This document shows, in pieces, positions 8,635 to 17,579 of a DNA stretch of 64,000 nt (the stretch's first letter is position 1; each line of letters begins with the position of its first letter). This DNA comes from Stappia indica (GTDB lineage: Bacteria; Pseudomonadota; Alphaproteobacteria; Rhizobiales; Stappiaceae), in the NCBI RefSeq assembly GCF_001696535.1, contig NZ_MBQE01000006.1:372001-436000 (forward strand), given 5' to 3'. A program made the translations under genes and the position numbers. Below the pieces are notes generated by a model. That model saw only the letters and a list, made by a program, of their open reading frames with translations, was not told the origin of the DNA and did no database searches.

Positions 8635-9539
8635 AACTTTCAAACAGTTAGCTACTTTTGACGACGCCGTGCTTCCTTACAGGATGCGTGGCGAAGGTAA
8701 ACTCGCATCAAATTGCGCAGCGAAGTAGACGCTATTTATTTTGCGAACCTAATGGCTTCCTACTTGCGAGTGCCCAAACATCATTCTCGCCTTCCGACCC
8801 TCGTGCTCCGAGCTCGATGAGCAGGCGAGTGGTGGTCTCGTAGTTGGCGCCGACAATGCGTGAAAGCGTCTGAATGGATCGCCATTCTTTGCCGAGTGGC
8901 GGATTCTCAAGCGCTGTCCTGAGCAGGGCTTTTCGCCTTTCGTCAATTCCCTTTTGCTGTTTATTTTCGAGGTGTCGGCGCAGTTGGTCGAGTCCAAATT
9001 GAATAGTAGCACCAACAGCCACTCCAACGAGCCCTAACCAAAATTCGCTCATATCTACGCCCTCGACTTGTATCTTTTTCGTGAGCTTCTAATGTGTAAT
9101 TGTAGCATGCGTTACATTCTAATAATATATATATACATATAGAAAGCGCGGATCCTCGTTTTTATTGGAGCCGCCGTCGTTTAAATCGAAGGAAGTCAGG
9201 TCTGAGCGGAGCGCGCGTTTTCCGTGGCGGGCAGAAGCGAAGACTTGCGGCGACTGATTATCCTGTATTCGTTTTTTGTTTGAATCCGATAATTTTCTTG
9301 GAAATTGTTGTCATGTGGGAAGAAGATGGGAGAATAAATATGCCTCGCGTAACTACGAAAACCAACTATGTAGACCTCGACGGGGATCATGGAACCGTCG
9401 AAGGTGTGGAAGTCATCTGCGATAGATGCGGACGCTCTGAAGAAAGCTATGGCACTGATGAGCCTTCATTGCGTCGTTGTGCATATCTTCTTCGGGAGAA
9501 CTGTCCTCGTGGCGAAAATAATTTCTACGAAGTAAGCAC
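8635..9539. other. AT-richer orphan segment behind tRNA-Arg
   Basis: Base composition drops sharply after the tRNA (AT runs such as 9117-9144, many A/T third positions) and returns to GC-rich just after 9540. It contains two small genes unlike their neighbours (8732-9052 minus, 9340-9543 plus). The divergent region between them (9053-9339) includes an alternating AT tract flanked by TTCTA/TAGAA. No transposase, integrase or direct repeat of the tRNA end was recognised, so mobile origin is inferred from composition and position only. Confidence 0.55.
8732..9052 (-). CDS. Small orphan protein: membrane anchor plus winged-helix-like domain
   Basis: 106 residues; I do not recognise a named family. 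Residues 3-20 (EFWLGLVGVAVGATIQFG) form one membrane-spanning or anchoring segment. A charged helix follows (LRRHLENKQQKGIDERRKALLRTAL). Residues about 55-95 look like a winged helix: WRSIQTLSRIVGANYETTTRLLIELGA followed by a short strand region ending in VWALASR. Codon use is much more AT-rich than in neighbouring genes, which suggests acquisition. It may be a membrane-tethered DNA-binding or signalling protein; function is unknown. It is divergent from the 9340 gene. Confidence 0.6.
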   Translation of the reverse strand: MSEFWLGLVGVAVGATIQFGLDQLRRHLENKQQKGIDERRKALLRTALENPPLGKEWRSIQTLSRIVGANYETTTRLLIELGARGSEGENDVWALASRKPLGSQNK

Positions 9540-9543
9540 ATGA
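9340..9543 (+). CDS. Small orphan protein with four cysteines, possible zinc ribbon
   Basis: 67 residues from ATG 9340, preceded by GGGAGA six bases upstream; ATG 9313 and TTG 9280 are alternative starts. Cys27 and Cys30 (VICDRCG) with Cys47 and Cys55 could form a small zinc site. The rest is polar (YVDLDGDHGTVEGVEV, ENNFYEV). I recognise no named family, and short proteins of this kind are common in prophages and plasmids. Base composition is AT-rich relative to the genome. Confidence 0.55.
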   Translation: MPRVTTKTNYVDLDGDHGTVEGVEVICDRCGRSEESYGTDEPSLRRCAYLLRENCPRGENNFYEVST

Positions 9544-9638
9544 CGGTTGATCCAGCCGCCGCCTTCACCCGAGAGCTGGTCGACCTCGCAAGGCCTGTTG
9601 TCGGCCATTACGACGTCGGCGGCGAGTTTCGTCCTTAG
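9540..9638 (+). CDS. Short open frame overlapping the previous gene, possible gene remnant
   Basis: 32 codons starting at ATG 9540, which overlaps the stop of the preceding gene (ATGA). The product reads TVDPAAAFTRELVDLARPVV with high-GC codons like the bulk genome. It may be a real micro-protein or, more likely, the broken edge of a host gene at the end of the AT-rich segment. Nothing recognisable lies between 9639 and the metal ATPase stop at 9739. Confidence 0.25.
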   Translation: MTVDPAAAFTRELVDLARPVVGHYDVGGEFRP

Positions 9639-9738
9639 ATCCGATCGTCCACGAGCGCAAAGTCTCTGCCGCATGGCATAAAAGAAATGCCTCACGCTCC
9701 TTCCTTTTTGTCTGGCGGGGTTGGTTAATCGGCGACCC

Positions 9739-11667
9739 TCACTCCGGCCGAATGCGAAGGGCCCGCAGGGCGTTGAGGATCACCGCGACGTCGATCGCCT
9801 CCTGCAGCAGGGCGCCCTGCACCGGCGTCAGGTAGCCGAAGGCGGCGGCGATCATGCCCAGCACCGACAGGCCGATGCCGGCGACGACGCTTTCCAGCGC
9901 GATCCGCCGCGCGGCGCGGGCGATCTCCATGCCGGCGCCGAGCCTCTCGATCCGGTCGACCAGCAGCACCACATCCGCCGCCTCGGCCGAGGCCGCCGCC
10001 CCGCGCGCGCCCATGGCAACGCCCACATCGGCCGCCGCCAGCGCCGGCGCGTCGTTGACGCCGTCGCCCACCATCATCACCGGGCCGTGCTTGTGTTCGC
10101 TCAAGACCAGCAGCACCTTCTGGTCCGGCGACAGCCCGGCGCGCAGCCCGTCGAGGCCGAGACCCTCCGTCACCCGCTCGGCGACGTCCGCCCGGTCGCC
10201 GGTCGCCAGCAGGATCCGCTCGATGCCGCCGCGCCGCAGCCCGTCCAGCATCCCGCCGACGCCCTCGCGCAAGGGGTCCGACATCACCAGATGCCCGGCC
10301 AGCCGCCCGTCCACCGCCACCGCGACGACCACCGCCCCGGCGGCGGCCTCGGGGAGCGCGCCGCGCGTCTTCTCCGCGCCTTCACCCGCGCCCTCACCTG
10401 CGACCTCACCCGTAACGAAACCGTGGCCGCCGACGATCACCGCGCGCCCGGCCACCTGCCCGATCACCCCTTCGCCGGCCCGCTCCGCCACTTGCTGGGG
10501 CACTTCGAGCGCAAGGCCCCGCTCGCGCGCGGCGGCGACGATGGCCTGGGCGACCGGGTGTTTCGAGGCCTGGTCCAGCGAGGCGGCAAGGCGCAGCAGC
10601 TCCGCTTCGCCCAGGCCATCCTCGGCGTCGATGGCGACGATCTGCGGCCGCCCGTCGGTCAGCGTGCCGGTCTTGTCGAGGATCAGCGTGCGGATGCGCG
10701 CCATGGTCTCCAGCGGTCCGGCGCCCTTGATCAGCACGCCGAAATGCGCCGCCCGCGACAGGCCGGCGACCAGCGCCACCGGCACGGCGAGGATCAGCGG
10801 GCAGGGTGTTGCCACCACCAGCACCGCGACGGCGCGGATCGGGTCGCCCGTCGCCCACCAGGCGCCCAGCGCGATGACCAGCGTCACCGCCAGAAAGCCC
10901 AGCGACCAGCGGTCGGCGAGCCGCGACATCGGCGCCTTGGAGCGTTGCGCCTCCTCCACCAGCCGGACGATGCCGGCATAGGTGCTTTCCGCCGCGCGGC
11001 GGGCGGCGGTCATGTCGAACGCCTCGCCCGCATTGGTCGCCCCGCTCATCGCCTCATGGCCCTGCGACAGGCGCTGCGGCAGGGATTCCCCGGTCAGCGC
11101 CGAAGTGTCGAGGAAGGCGGTTTCGGAAGCCAGCGTGCCGTCGACCGGCACCACGTCGCCCTGCCGGATCAGCAGCCGGTCGCCGGGCCGGATCTCATCG
11201 AGCGGCACATCCTCCAGCGCGCCGCCGCGATAGCGCGTCGCCGTGCGCGGCACCCGCGACAGCAGGTCGTGCATCTCGCGCCGCGCCCGCCCTTCGGCAA
11301 AGCTCTCCAGGAAGGTGCCGCCCGAATACATCACCGCGACCACGGCCGCCGCCAGCGTTTCGCCGAAGGCGAGCGCTGTGCTCATCGACAGCGCCGCGAC
11401 GATGTCGAGGCCGACCTCGCCGCGCCCGATGCTGCGCGCGATCTCGACGACCAGCGCGGCGAGTGCCGGCACCACGCCGGCGAACCAGACGATCCGGGCG
11501 ATGTCGTCCCGGCCCGCGGCATAAAGGGCGAGGCCCCCGGCCAGTCCGCCGACCGCAAGGATCAGGATCGCCGTCTTGAAACGGTCGCTCGCACTCTTCT
11601 CCACATGCACCCCCTGGCTGGCGCGAGGGGCGGCTTTCGCCTCCTCGCGCGTGGCTGGTGGCATCAT
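9739..11667 (-). CDS. P1B-type metal-transporting ATPase, P1B-5-like (probable nickel/iron export)
   Basis: 642 residues, inner membrane. It has the core P-type machinery: TGES (192-195, A-domain), DKTGT (331-335, phosphorylated Asp), HP (370-371) and GDGVND (534-539). The transport-site motif in helix 4 is TPCPL (287-291) instead of CPC or SPC, and the C-terminal helix carries QEAID then ILNALR (622-634). Together these fit the P1B-5 group, for which nickel and iron transport has been reported. There is no N-terminal Cys metal-binding domain and no C-terminal hemerythrin domain, which some P1B-5 proteins have. ATG 11667 is chosen (tandem ATGATG). It is divergent from nikR, supporting nickel as substrate. 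Confidence 0.9.
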   Translation of the reverse strand: MMPPATREEAKAAPRASQGVHVEKSASDRFKTAILILAVGGLAGGLALYAAGRDDIARIVWFAGVVPALAALVVEIARSIGRGEVGLDIVAALSMSTALAFGETLAAAVVAVMYSGGTFLESFAEGRARREMHDLLSRVPRTATRYRGGALEDVPLDEIRPGDRLLIRQGDVVPVDGTLASETAFLDTSALTGESLPQRLSQGHEAMSGATNAGEAFDMTAARRAAESTYAGIVRLVEEAQRSKAPMSRLADRWSLGFLAVTLVIALGAWWATGDPIRAVAVLVVATPCPLILAVPVALVAGLSRAAHFGVLIKGAGPLETMARIRTLILDKTGTLTDGRPQIVAIDAEDGLGEAELLRLAASLDQASKHPVAQAIVAAARERGLALEVPQQVAERAGEGVIGQVAGRAVIVGGHGFVTGEVAGEGAGEGAEKTRGALPEAAAGAVVVAVAVDGRLAGHLVMSDPLREGVGGMLDGLRRGGIERILLATGDRADVAERVTEGLGLDGLRAGLSPDQKVLLVLSEHKHGPVMMVGDGVNDAPALAAADVGVAMGARGAAASAEAADVVLLVDRIERLGAGMEIARAARRIALESVVAGIGLSVLGMIAAAFGYLTPVQGALLQEAIDVAVILNALRALRIRPE

Positions 11668-11808
11668 TGCGCGCGCCGGCGGCTCCGTCGAGGCAGCGCG
11701 GCGTCGCAGTGCTGTCGCAGACAGGTCGTTTGCTGACGCCTTCGCGGGGCAGCATCGCCCGTTCGCTTCTGCTATGGTCGCGCCGCTTGGCGGAACGGAC
11801 AAGGTTTC

Positions 11809-12339
11809 ATGGAACGTATCACGATCACGGTCGACGGGGATTTGTTGCGGCAGATCGATGCCCTCAGCGAGAAGCGCGGCTATGCCAGCCGGTCTGAGAT
11901 CTTCCGCGACATGGCGCGCGAGGCGCTGGCCCGCGAGGCGATCGGCCCGGACGGGGAGCTGGACAACGACCGCCCCTGTTACGGCGCGCTCACCTATGTC
12001 TACGACCACGGCATCCGCGACCTGCCCAACCGGCTGACCGACAACCACCACGCCCATCACGCGCTGTCGGTCGCCACCACCCATGTGCATGTCAGCGCCG
12101 AGAACTGCCTGGAAGTGTCGATCCTGGCCGGCACCGCCGGCGATCTGCGCCGCTTCGCCGACAGCGTGACCAGCCAGCGCGGCGTGCGCCACGGCAGCCT
12201 GCATGTCTTTCCCGCCGCCCCCGGCGAGACGCTGCTGGTGCGCGGCCACCCGCATTCGCACGACCACGATCATCATCACGGGCACGATCATCCCCATCAC
12301 GAGGGCGATGGGCCGAAAGACGAGCCGCTGAAGCCTTGA
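11809..12339 (+). CDS. nikR: Nickel-responsive regulator NikR with His-rich C-terminal tail
   Basis: 176 residues against about 133 in E. coli. Residues 1-45 are the ribbon-helix-helix DNA-binding domain (ITITVDGDLLRQIDAL, RSEIFRDMAREAL). The ACT-like sensor has the nickel ligands in THVHVSAENCLEVSILAG: H92, H94 and C100, equivalent to E. coli H87, H89 and C95, with H81 as the fourth. Residues 147-164 are a His-rich tail (11 His in 18 positions) absent from the classical protein. NikR with nickel represses nickel uptake; a matching palindrome precedes nikA 13 bases after this gene ends. It is divergent from the metal ATPase gene (141-bp gap). Confidence 0.95.
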   Translation: MERITITVDGDLLRQIDALSEKRGYASRSEIFRDMAREALAREAIGPDGELDNDRPCYGALTYVYDHGIRDLPNRLTDNHHAHHALSVATTHVHVSAENCLEVSILAGTAGDLRRFADSVTSQRGVRHGSLHVFPAAPGETLLVRGHPHSHDHDHHHGHDHPHHEGDGPKDEPLKP

Positions 12340-12351
12340 CCGCACAGGGCA

Positions 12352-12378
12352 GTATGATGTTATTGAAATAACTCATAC
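12352..12378. promoter_or_regulatory. NikR-box-like operator of nikABCDE
   Basis: GTATGA (12352-12357) and TCATAC (12373-12378) are the exact half-sites of the E. coli NikR operator. Here they are separated by 15 bases (16 in E. coli), with an inner GTTATT/AATAAC symmetry. The site lies 28 bases before the nikA start, where binding would block transcription. Confidence 0.85.
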
Positions 12379-12406
12379 TGTGATCCTCCTGCCCTGAAAG
12401 CGACCG

Positions 12407-14032
12407 ATGTTCGAGGTTTTCCGCGGCGTAGCGCGCGTCCTTGCCCGCTCCGCTCTCCTTGCCTGCCTGATTCTCCCCTCGAGCCTGGTTTCCGTCTCGT
12501 CGGCGCCTGCCGCCGCGCAGGGTCCGGATCTCGCCTTTTCCTGGCCGCTCAATGTCGGGCCGCTCAATCCGCATCTCTATTCGCCGAACCAGATGTTCGC
12601 GCAGGCCATGGTCTACGAGCCGCTGGTGCGCTACCGCGCCGACGGCACGGTCGGGCCCTGGCTCGCCGCCTCCTGGGAGGTGTCGGAGGGCGGGCGCGTC
12701 TATACTTTCGCGCTGCGCCAGGACGTGACCTTTTCCAACGGCGAGCCCTTCGATGCCGCCGCCGCCAAGGCGAATTTCGACGCGATCCTCGCCAACCGGC
12801 CCCGCCATGCCTGGCTGGAACTCGCCAACCAGATCGTCTCGGCCGAGGTCGCCGGCCCGCATCTTTTGCGGCTCACCCTCAAGGACGCCTATTACCCGGT
12901 GCTGCAGGAACTGGCGCTGCCCCGGCCGTTCCGCTTCATCGCGCCCTCGCAATTCGTCGACGGCGGCACCAAGGACGGTATCGCCGCTCCCGTCGGCACC
13001 GGCCCCTGGCTACTGAGCGAGAGCTCGCTCGGCGAGCGCGACGTCTTCACCCGCAACGAGGCCTATTGGGGCAAAAAGCCCGCCTATGCCTCGGTCACCG
13101 TCAAGGTCATCCCGGATCCCAACACCCGCGCCATCGCCTTCGAGACCGGCGAGATCGACCTGATCTACGGCACCGACGGGCCGATTTCGCCCGACACGTT
13201 CGAGCGGTTTCGTGCCATGGGCGAGGCGGCCGGCATCACCGCCGCCCTGTCGGAGCCGCTGGAAAGCCGGGTCCTGGCGCTCAACACCAATCGCGGCGCG
13301 ACGCGCGATCTTGCCGTGCGCCGGGCGATCAATCACGCGGTCGACAAGGACACGATGATCGCAACCGTGCTCTACGGCACCCAGCGCCGCGCCGACACGC
13401 TGTTCGCGCCCAATGTGCCCTATGCCGATATCGGCCTTGCGCCCTACACGTACGATCTCGACGAGGCGCGGCGCCTGCTGGAAGAGGCCGGCTGGACGGC
13501 GGCGACCGACGGCGGCATTCGCGAGAAGGACGGCGCGCGGCTCAGCATCGAGCTCTGCTTCGTCGGCACGGATGCGGTGGCCAAGTCGATGGCCGAGATC
13601 GTCCAGGCGGACCTGCGCCGCGTCGGCATCGAGGTCCTGCTCACCGGCGAGGAGGAGAGCAGCATCTATGCCCGCCAGCGCGACGGCCGCTTCGGCATGA
13701 TCTTCAACCGCACCTGGGGCGCGCCCTACGATCCGCATGCCTTTGTCAGCTCCATGCGCCTGCCCTCCCATGCCGATTATCAGGCCCAGCTGGGCCTTGC
13801 CGACAAGGCCGAGATCGACGCGATGATCGGTCGGGCGCTGGTCAGCACCGACGAGACGGCGCGGCAGCAGATCTACCGCGATCTCCTCACCCGCCTGCAC
13901 GATCAGGCGGTCTACCTGCCGCTGACCTATGTCACCGCCATCGCGGTGGCGCGCCGCTCAGTCGGCCCGGTGCCCTTCGGCGCCATGTCGAGCGAGATCC
14001 CCTTCGACCGCCTGATCCCGGCGGCGGACTGA
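12407..14032 (+). CDS. nikA: Nickel ABC transporter substrate-binding protein
   Basis: 541 residues, periplasmic, SBP family 5 (DppA/NikA type). Residues about 1-37 are a signal peptide ending AAAQG. The mature start [37 protein letters not shown] closely follows NikA proteins. The downstream order nikBCDE, the NikR box and the adjacent nikR identify it as nickel-specific rather than peptide-specific. Four bases separate it from nikB. Nickel is probably bound as a chelate (for example with histidine), as reported for NikA. Confidence 0.93.
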   Translation: MFEVFRGVARVLARSALLACLILPSSLVSVSSAPAAAQGPDLAFSWPLNVGPLNPHLYSPNQMFAQAMVYEPLVRYRADGTVGPWLAASWEVSEGGRVYTFALRQDVTFSNGEPFDAAAAKANFDAILANRPRHAWLELANQIVSAEVAGPHLLRLTLKDAYYPVLQELALPRPFRFIAPSQFVDGGTKDGIAAPVGTGPWLLSESSLGERDVFTRNEAYWGKKPAYASVTVKVIPDPNTRAIAFETGEIDLIYGTDGPISPDTFERFRAMGEAAGITAALSEPLESRVLALNTNRGATRDLAVRRAINHAVDKDTMIATVLYGTQRRADTLFAPNVPYADIGLAPYTYDLDEARRLLEEAGWTAATDGGIREKDGARLSIELCFVGTDAVAKSMAEIVQADLRRVGIEVLLTGEEESSIYARQRDGRFGMIFNRTWGAPYDPHAFVSSMRLPSHADYQAQLGLADKAEIDAMIGRALVSTDETARQQIYRDLLTRLHDQAVYLPLTYVTAIAVARRSVGPVPFGAMSSEIPFDRLIPAAD

Positions 14033-14036
14033 TCCG

Positions 14037-14981
14037 ATGGCCGGTTTCATTCTCCGCCGCGTTCTCCTCCTGGTGCCGATGCTGCTCGGCGCCTCGCTGG
14101 TCATCTTCCTGATGCTGCGGCTGGGGCCGAGCGATCCGGCGATGGACTATCTGCGCCTGTCCAAGGTGCCGCCGACGCCGCAGGCGCTGGAGGACGCGCG
14201 GATGATGCTCGGCCTCGACCGGCCGATCATGACCCAGTATCTCGACTGGCTCGGCAGGGCGGTGCGGCTCGATTTCGGCACCTCCTATGCCACCCAGCGC
14301 CCGGTTCTGCCGGACCTGCTGCACTTCCTGCCGGCAACGCTGCAGCTGGCCGGCGTCGCGCTGGCGCTCACCATCGGCCTGTCGGTGCCGCTCGGCATCT
14401 GGGCGGCCCGCTACCGCGAGCGCTGGCCGGACCATCTGGTGCGGCTCATCGCCTTCGTCGGCGTGTCGATGCCGAATTTCTGGCTCGGCTTCCTGCTGGT
14501 GCTGCTGTTCTCGGTCCATCTCGGCTGGCTGCCGGCGATGGGGCGCGGCGGGCTCGCCCATCTGGTGATGCCGGCGCTCGCCATCTCGTTCATGTCGCTT
14601 GCCATCAACGCCCGGCTGCTGCGCGCCAGCATGCTGGAGGCTGCCGGCCAGCCGCATGTGCGCTATGCGCGGCTGCGCGGCCTGCCCGAGCGGCGGGTCG
14701 AGCGCGCCCATGTGCTGCGCAATGCCTGGCTGCCCGTCATCACCGCCATGGGCATGCATGTCGGCGAGATGATCGGCGGCACCCTGATCATTGAAAGCAT
14801 CTTCGGCTGGCCCGGCGTCGGCCGCTACGCCGTCTCGGCGATCCTCAACCGCGACTATCCGGTGATCCAGTGCTTCACCCTGGCCATGGTCGCGATCTTC
14901 ATGCTGTGCAATCTCGTGGTCGACATCGTCTATGCGCTGGCCGACCCGCGCATCCGCCTGTCGGCGGAGGGGGTGGAATGA
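14037..14981 (+). CDS. nikB: Nickel ABC transporter permease NikB
   Basis: 314 residues, inner-membrane permease of the DppB type. The N-terminal helix [35 protein letters not shown] is characteristic. The cytoplasmic EAA loop is at [26 protein letters not shown], followed by [32 protein letters not shown]. Its stop overlaps the nikC start (ATGA). Confidence 0.93.
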   Translation: MAGFILRRVLLLVPMLLGASLVIFLMLRLGPSDPAMDYLRLSKVPPTPQALEDARMMLGLDRPIMTQYLDWLGRAVRLDFGTSYATQRPVLPDLLHFLPATLQLAGVALALTIGLSVPLGIWAARYRERWPDHLVRLIAFVGVSMPNFWLGFLLVLLFSVHLGWLPAMGRGGLAHLVMPALAISFMSLAINARLLRASMLEAAGQPHVRYARLRGLPERRVERAHVLRNAWLPVITAMGMHVGEMIGGTLIIESIFGWPGVGRYAVSAILNRDYPVIQCFTLAMVAIFMLCNLVVDIVYALADPRIRLSAEGVE

Positions 14982-15871
14982 CCGACCTGCCGCTCTCTGC
15001 CCCCCCTGCACGCCCCACCAGCCGGCTCCTCTCCCGGCTTTCCGCACCCTTCTCGGGCCGCTGGCCGGTGCGTATTGCCCTTGCCGTCGTTGCCCTGCTG
15101 GTGGTCGCGGCCGTGGCCGGTCCCTGGATCTCGCCGCATGACCCCGACGCGATCGACCTGACGGCGCGCCTGCAGGGCGCCGATGCCGTCCACTGGCTCG
15201 GCACCGATCATCTCGGCCGCGACATCCTCTCGCGGCTGATCGCCGGCGTGCGCGTCTCGCTCGGCGTCGTCGCGGTCACGCTGGCACTCATTCTCGTGCT
15301 CGGCATCGTCGTCGGCGGCGCCTCCGGCTTCATCGGCGGGCGCACGGATCAGCTGATCATGCGCGTCACCGACGTGTTCCTCACCTTCCCCACCCTGGTG
15401 CTGGCGCTGTTCATGATCGGCATGCTCGGCACCGGCCTCGTCAACGTGGTCATCGCCATCGCCCTGTCGCACTGGGCCTGGTATGCGCGCATCGTCCGCG
15501 GCATCGTCCTGTCGCTGCGCCATCGCGACTACCTGCTGGCCGCCCGCCTTGCCGGGGCCAGCCGGCTGCGCATCTTCGCCGCGCACCTGCTGCCCGCCAC
15601 CTTGTCGCAGCTCCTGGTGCTCGCCACGCTCGATATCGGCCACATGATGCTGCATGTCTCCGGCCTCTCCTTCCTCGGCCTCGGGGTCGCGCCGCCGACC
15701 GCCGAATGGGGCGTGATGATCGGCGATGCGCGCCAGTTCGTCTGGACCGCGCCGCTGCTGATCTTCTGGCCGGGCCTCGCCCTCTTCGTCTCGGTCATGG
15801 CGTTCAACATCCTGGGCGATGCGCTGCGCGACCGTCTCGACCCGCATCTGAGGGCGGACCATTGTCACTGA
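14978..15871 (+). CDS. nikC: Nickel ABC transporter permease NikC
   Basis: 297 residues, DppC-type permease. [20 protein letters not shown] and [27 protein letters not shown] are signature regions. The EAA loop lies around [26 protein letters not shown] and the C-terminal [24 protein letters not shown] is conserved. ATG 14978 overlaps the nikB stop; a longer upstream frame is only the nikB shadow. The NikD start lies inside its last codons. Confidence 0.93.
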   Translation: MTDLPLSAPPARPTSRLLSRLSAPFSGRWPVRIALAVVALLVVAAVAGPWISPHDPDAIDLTARLQGADAVHWLGTDHLGRDILSRLIAGVRVSLGVVAVTLALILVLGIVVGGASGFIGGRTDQLIMRVTDVFLTFPTLVLALFMIGMLGTGLVNVVIAIALSHWAWYARIVRGIVLSLRHRDYLLAARLAGASRLRIFAAHLLPATLSQLLVLATLDIGHMMLHVSGLSFLGLGVAPPTAEWGVMIGDARQFVWTAPLLIFWPGLALFVSVMAFNILGDALRDRLDPHLRADHCH

Positions 15872-16680
15872 ATCTCGCCCCCGCGCCCTCATCCGCCCCC
15901 GGCCTCCTCTCCATCGAGGGGCTGACGGTCGCTGCCGGCCGCGACGGCACCGGCCCCGTCCTGGTTCGCGACCTGACGCTGGAGGTCCGGCGCGGCCGCG
16001 TGCTGGCGCTGGTCGGCGCCAGCGGCTCGGGCAAGTCGATGACCTGCATGGCCGCGCTCGGCACCCTGCCGCCCGGCGCGCGGACCCTGTCCGGCCGCAC
16101 TCGTCTCGATGGTGCCGACTGCGCGCCTGCAGCCCTGCGCGGCCGGCAGGTCGCGACGATCCTGCAGAACCCGCGCAGCGCCTTCAATCCGGTCCGCACC
16201 ATGCGCGATCATGCGCTGGAGACGCTTGCCGCGCTGGGCCTGTCCGGTCCCGATGCCGAAGCCCGCATTACGGCGGCGATGGCCGAGGCCGGGCTCGACG
16301 AGCCCGCCCGCATCCTGCCGCTGCATGCCTTCGAGATGAGCGGCGGCATGCTGCAGCGGATGATGATCGCGCTGGCGCTCCTCGCCGACGCGCCGTTCCT
16401 CTTCGCCGACGAGCCGACCACCGATCTCGACCTCGTGGTGCAGATGCGCATCCTCGAGCTTCTGGAGCGTCTGGTTGCCGCGCGCGGCCTCGGCGTCCTG
16501 CTCGTCACCCACGACATGGGCGTCGTCGCCCGCCTCGCCGACGATGTCGCGGTGCTCGATCAGGGCCGCCTGGTCGAATGCGCCCCGGTCGAAGAGGTGT
16601 TTCAGGCGCCGCGCCATCCGGTCACCCGGATGCTGGTTGCGGCGCATCTTGCCCTTTACGGACTGGAGCTTGCCCCATGA
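15862..16680 (+). CDS. nikD: Nickel ABC transporter ATP-binding protein NikD
   Basis: 272 residues from TTG 15862, which has GAGGGCGG eight bases upstream and overlaps the nikC end. ABC ATPase: Walker [10 protein letters not shown] (near residue 50), degenerate signature SGGMLQRM, Walker [14 protein letters not shown] and switch HD in LLVTHDMG. It works with NikE as a heterodimeric ATPase. The stop overlaps the nikE start (ATGA). Confidence 0.92.
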   Translation: MSLNLAPAPSSAPGLLSIEGLTVAAGRDGTGPVLVRDLTLEVRRGRVLALVGASGSGKSMTCMAALGTLPPGARTLSGRTRLDGADCAPAALRGRQVATILQNPRSAFNPVRTMRDHALETLAALGLSGPDAEARITAAMAEAGLDEPARILPLHAFEMSGGMLQRMMIALALLADAPFLFADEPTTDLDLVVQMRILELLERLVAARGLGVLLVTHDMGVVARLADDVAVLDQGRLVECAPVEEVFQAPRHPVTRMLVAAHLALYGLELAP

Positions 16681-17492
16681 CGCTGATCCGCGCCGACGGC
16701 GTGTCCCGGATCTATCGAAGTGTCTCGCTGGTCGGGACCGGCGCCGCCCGCACGGCGCTGGACGGCGTCTCGCTTTCAGTCGCGGCCGGCGAGACCGTCG
16801 CCCTGCTCGGCCGCAGCGGCTGCGGCAAGAGCACGCTGGCGCGCCTGCTCTGCGGGCTGGAGCGGCCCGACGGCGGCACCGTCGCCTTTCGCGGCACGCC
16901 GCTGGACCGTCTCGACCGGGCCGGCCTGCGCCGGTTCCGCCGCGAGGTGCAGATGGTGTTCCAGGACGCGCCCGGCGCGGTCAATCCCCGCTTCGACATC
17001 CGCTCGATCATCTCTGAGCCGCTGCGGTATCTGACCTCGCTCGATGCTCCGGCCCGCGCCCGCCGGGTCGACGAGCTGCTGGAGATGGTCGAGCTTCCGG
17101 CTTCGCTCGCCTCCATGCTGCCGTCGCAGGTCAGCGGCGGCCAGCTGCAGCGCGTGTGCATCGCCCGCGCGCTGGCGCCAGAGCCGGCCCTCGTCGTCCT
17201 CGACGAGGCGGTCTCCAATCTCGACCTGCACCTTCAGGCCGCGACGCTGGCGCTGCTCAAGCGGCTTCAGCAGGCCTCCGGCATCGCCTGCCTCTTCGTC
17301 ACCCACGACCTGCGGCTGGTCGAACGCTTCGCCGACCGCACCATCGTCATGCAGCGGGGAAAAGTCGTCGAGGAGACGGGGACAAGTGTTTTGGCCGAGC
17401 TGCGCCACCCCGCCTCGCTGGAGCTCAAGGCGGCGATCCTGCCCCCGCTTCCGGCACGCGTGCGCACCGTGAAGGTCGCCGCCGCCGGCTGA
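16677..17492 (+). CDS. nikE: Nickel ABC transporter ATP-binding protein NikE
   Basis: 271 residues. Walker [11 protein letters not shown]-loop [12 protein letters not shown], signature [14 protein letters not shown], Walker [13 protein letters not shown] and switch FVTHDLRLV are all intact. Last gene of nikABCDE; a hairpin with A/T-rich flank follows at 17528-17570. Confidence 0.93.
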   Translation: MTLIRADGVSRIYRSVSLVGTGAARTALDGVSLSVAAGETVALLGRSGCGKSTLARLLCGLERPDGGTVAFRGTPLDRLDRAGLRRFRREVQMVFQDAPGAVNPRFDIRSIISEPLRYLTSLDAPARARRVDELLEMVELPASLASMLPSQVSGGQLQRVCIARALAPEPALVVLDEAVSNLDLHLQAATLALLKRLQQASGIACLFVTHDLRLVERFADRTIVMQRGKVVEETGTSVLAELRHPASLELKAAILPPLPARVRTVKVAAAG

Positions 17493-17527
17493 TCGGCGAG
17501 TTTGAGACGGCGCTCGCAAAATTTCGG

Positions 17528-17571
17528 GAAATTGAGACGGAATTTCGCAAAATCCGTCTCGAAAATTTCTG
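17528..17571 (+). terminator. Candidate terminator after nikE
   Basis: GAGACGGA (17534-17541) pairs with TCCGTCTC (17553-17560) across the loop ATTTCGCAAAA. The outer GAAATT and AATTTC extend the stem. A weaker copy of the left arm (TTTGAGACGG) lies about 27 bases upstream. There is no long T-run, so efficiency is uncertain. The hairpin may also serve the lipase gene converging from the right. Confidence 0.6.
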
Positions 17572-17579
17572 AAACTGTT

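Noticed and set aside
10380-10418. Short tandem repeat of about 12 bases (CACCCGCGCCCT-like units)
   Set aside because: It encodes a Gly/Glu/Ala stretch in the ATPase nucleotide-binding domain and has only three imperfect units; it is probably slippage-prone coding sequence without separate function.
11668-12345. N-terminal extension of the metal ATPase frame across nikR
   Set aside because: The extension is antisense to nikR and has no metal-binding Cys motif; ATG 11665-11667 gives a complete P1B ATPase.
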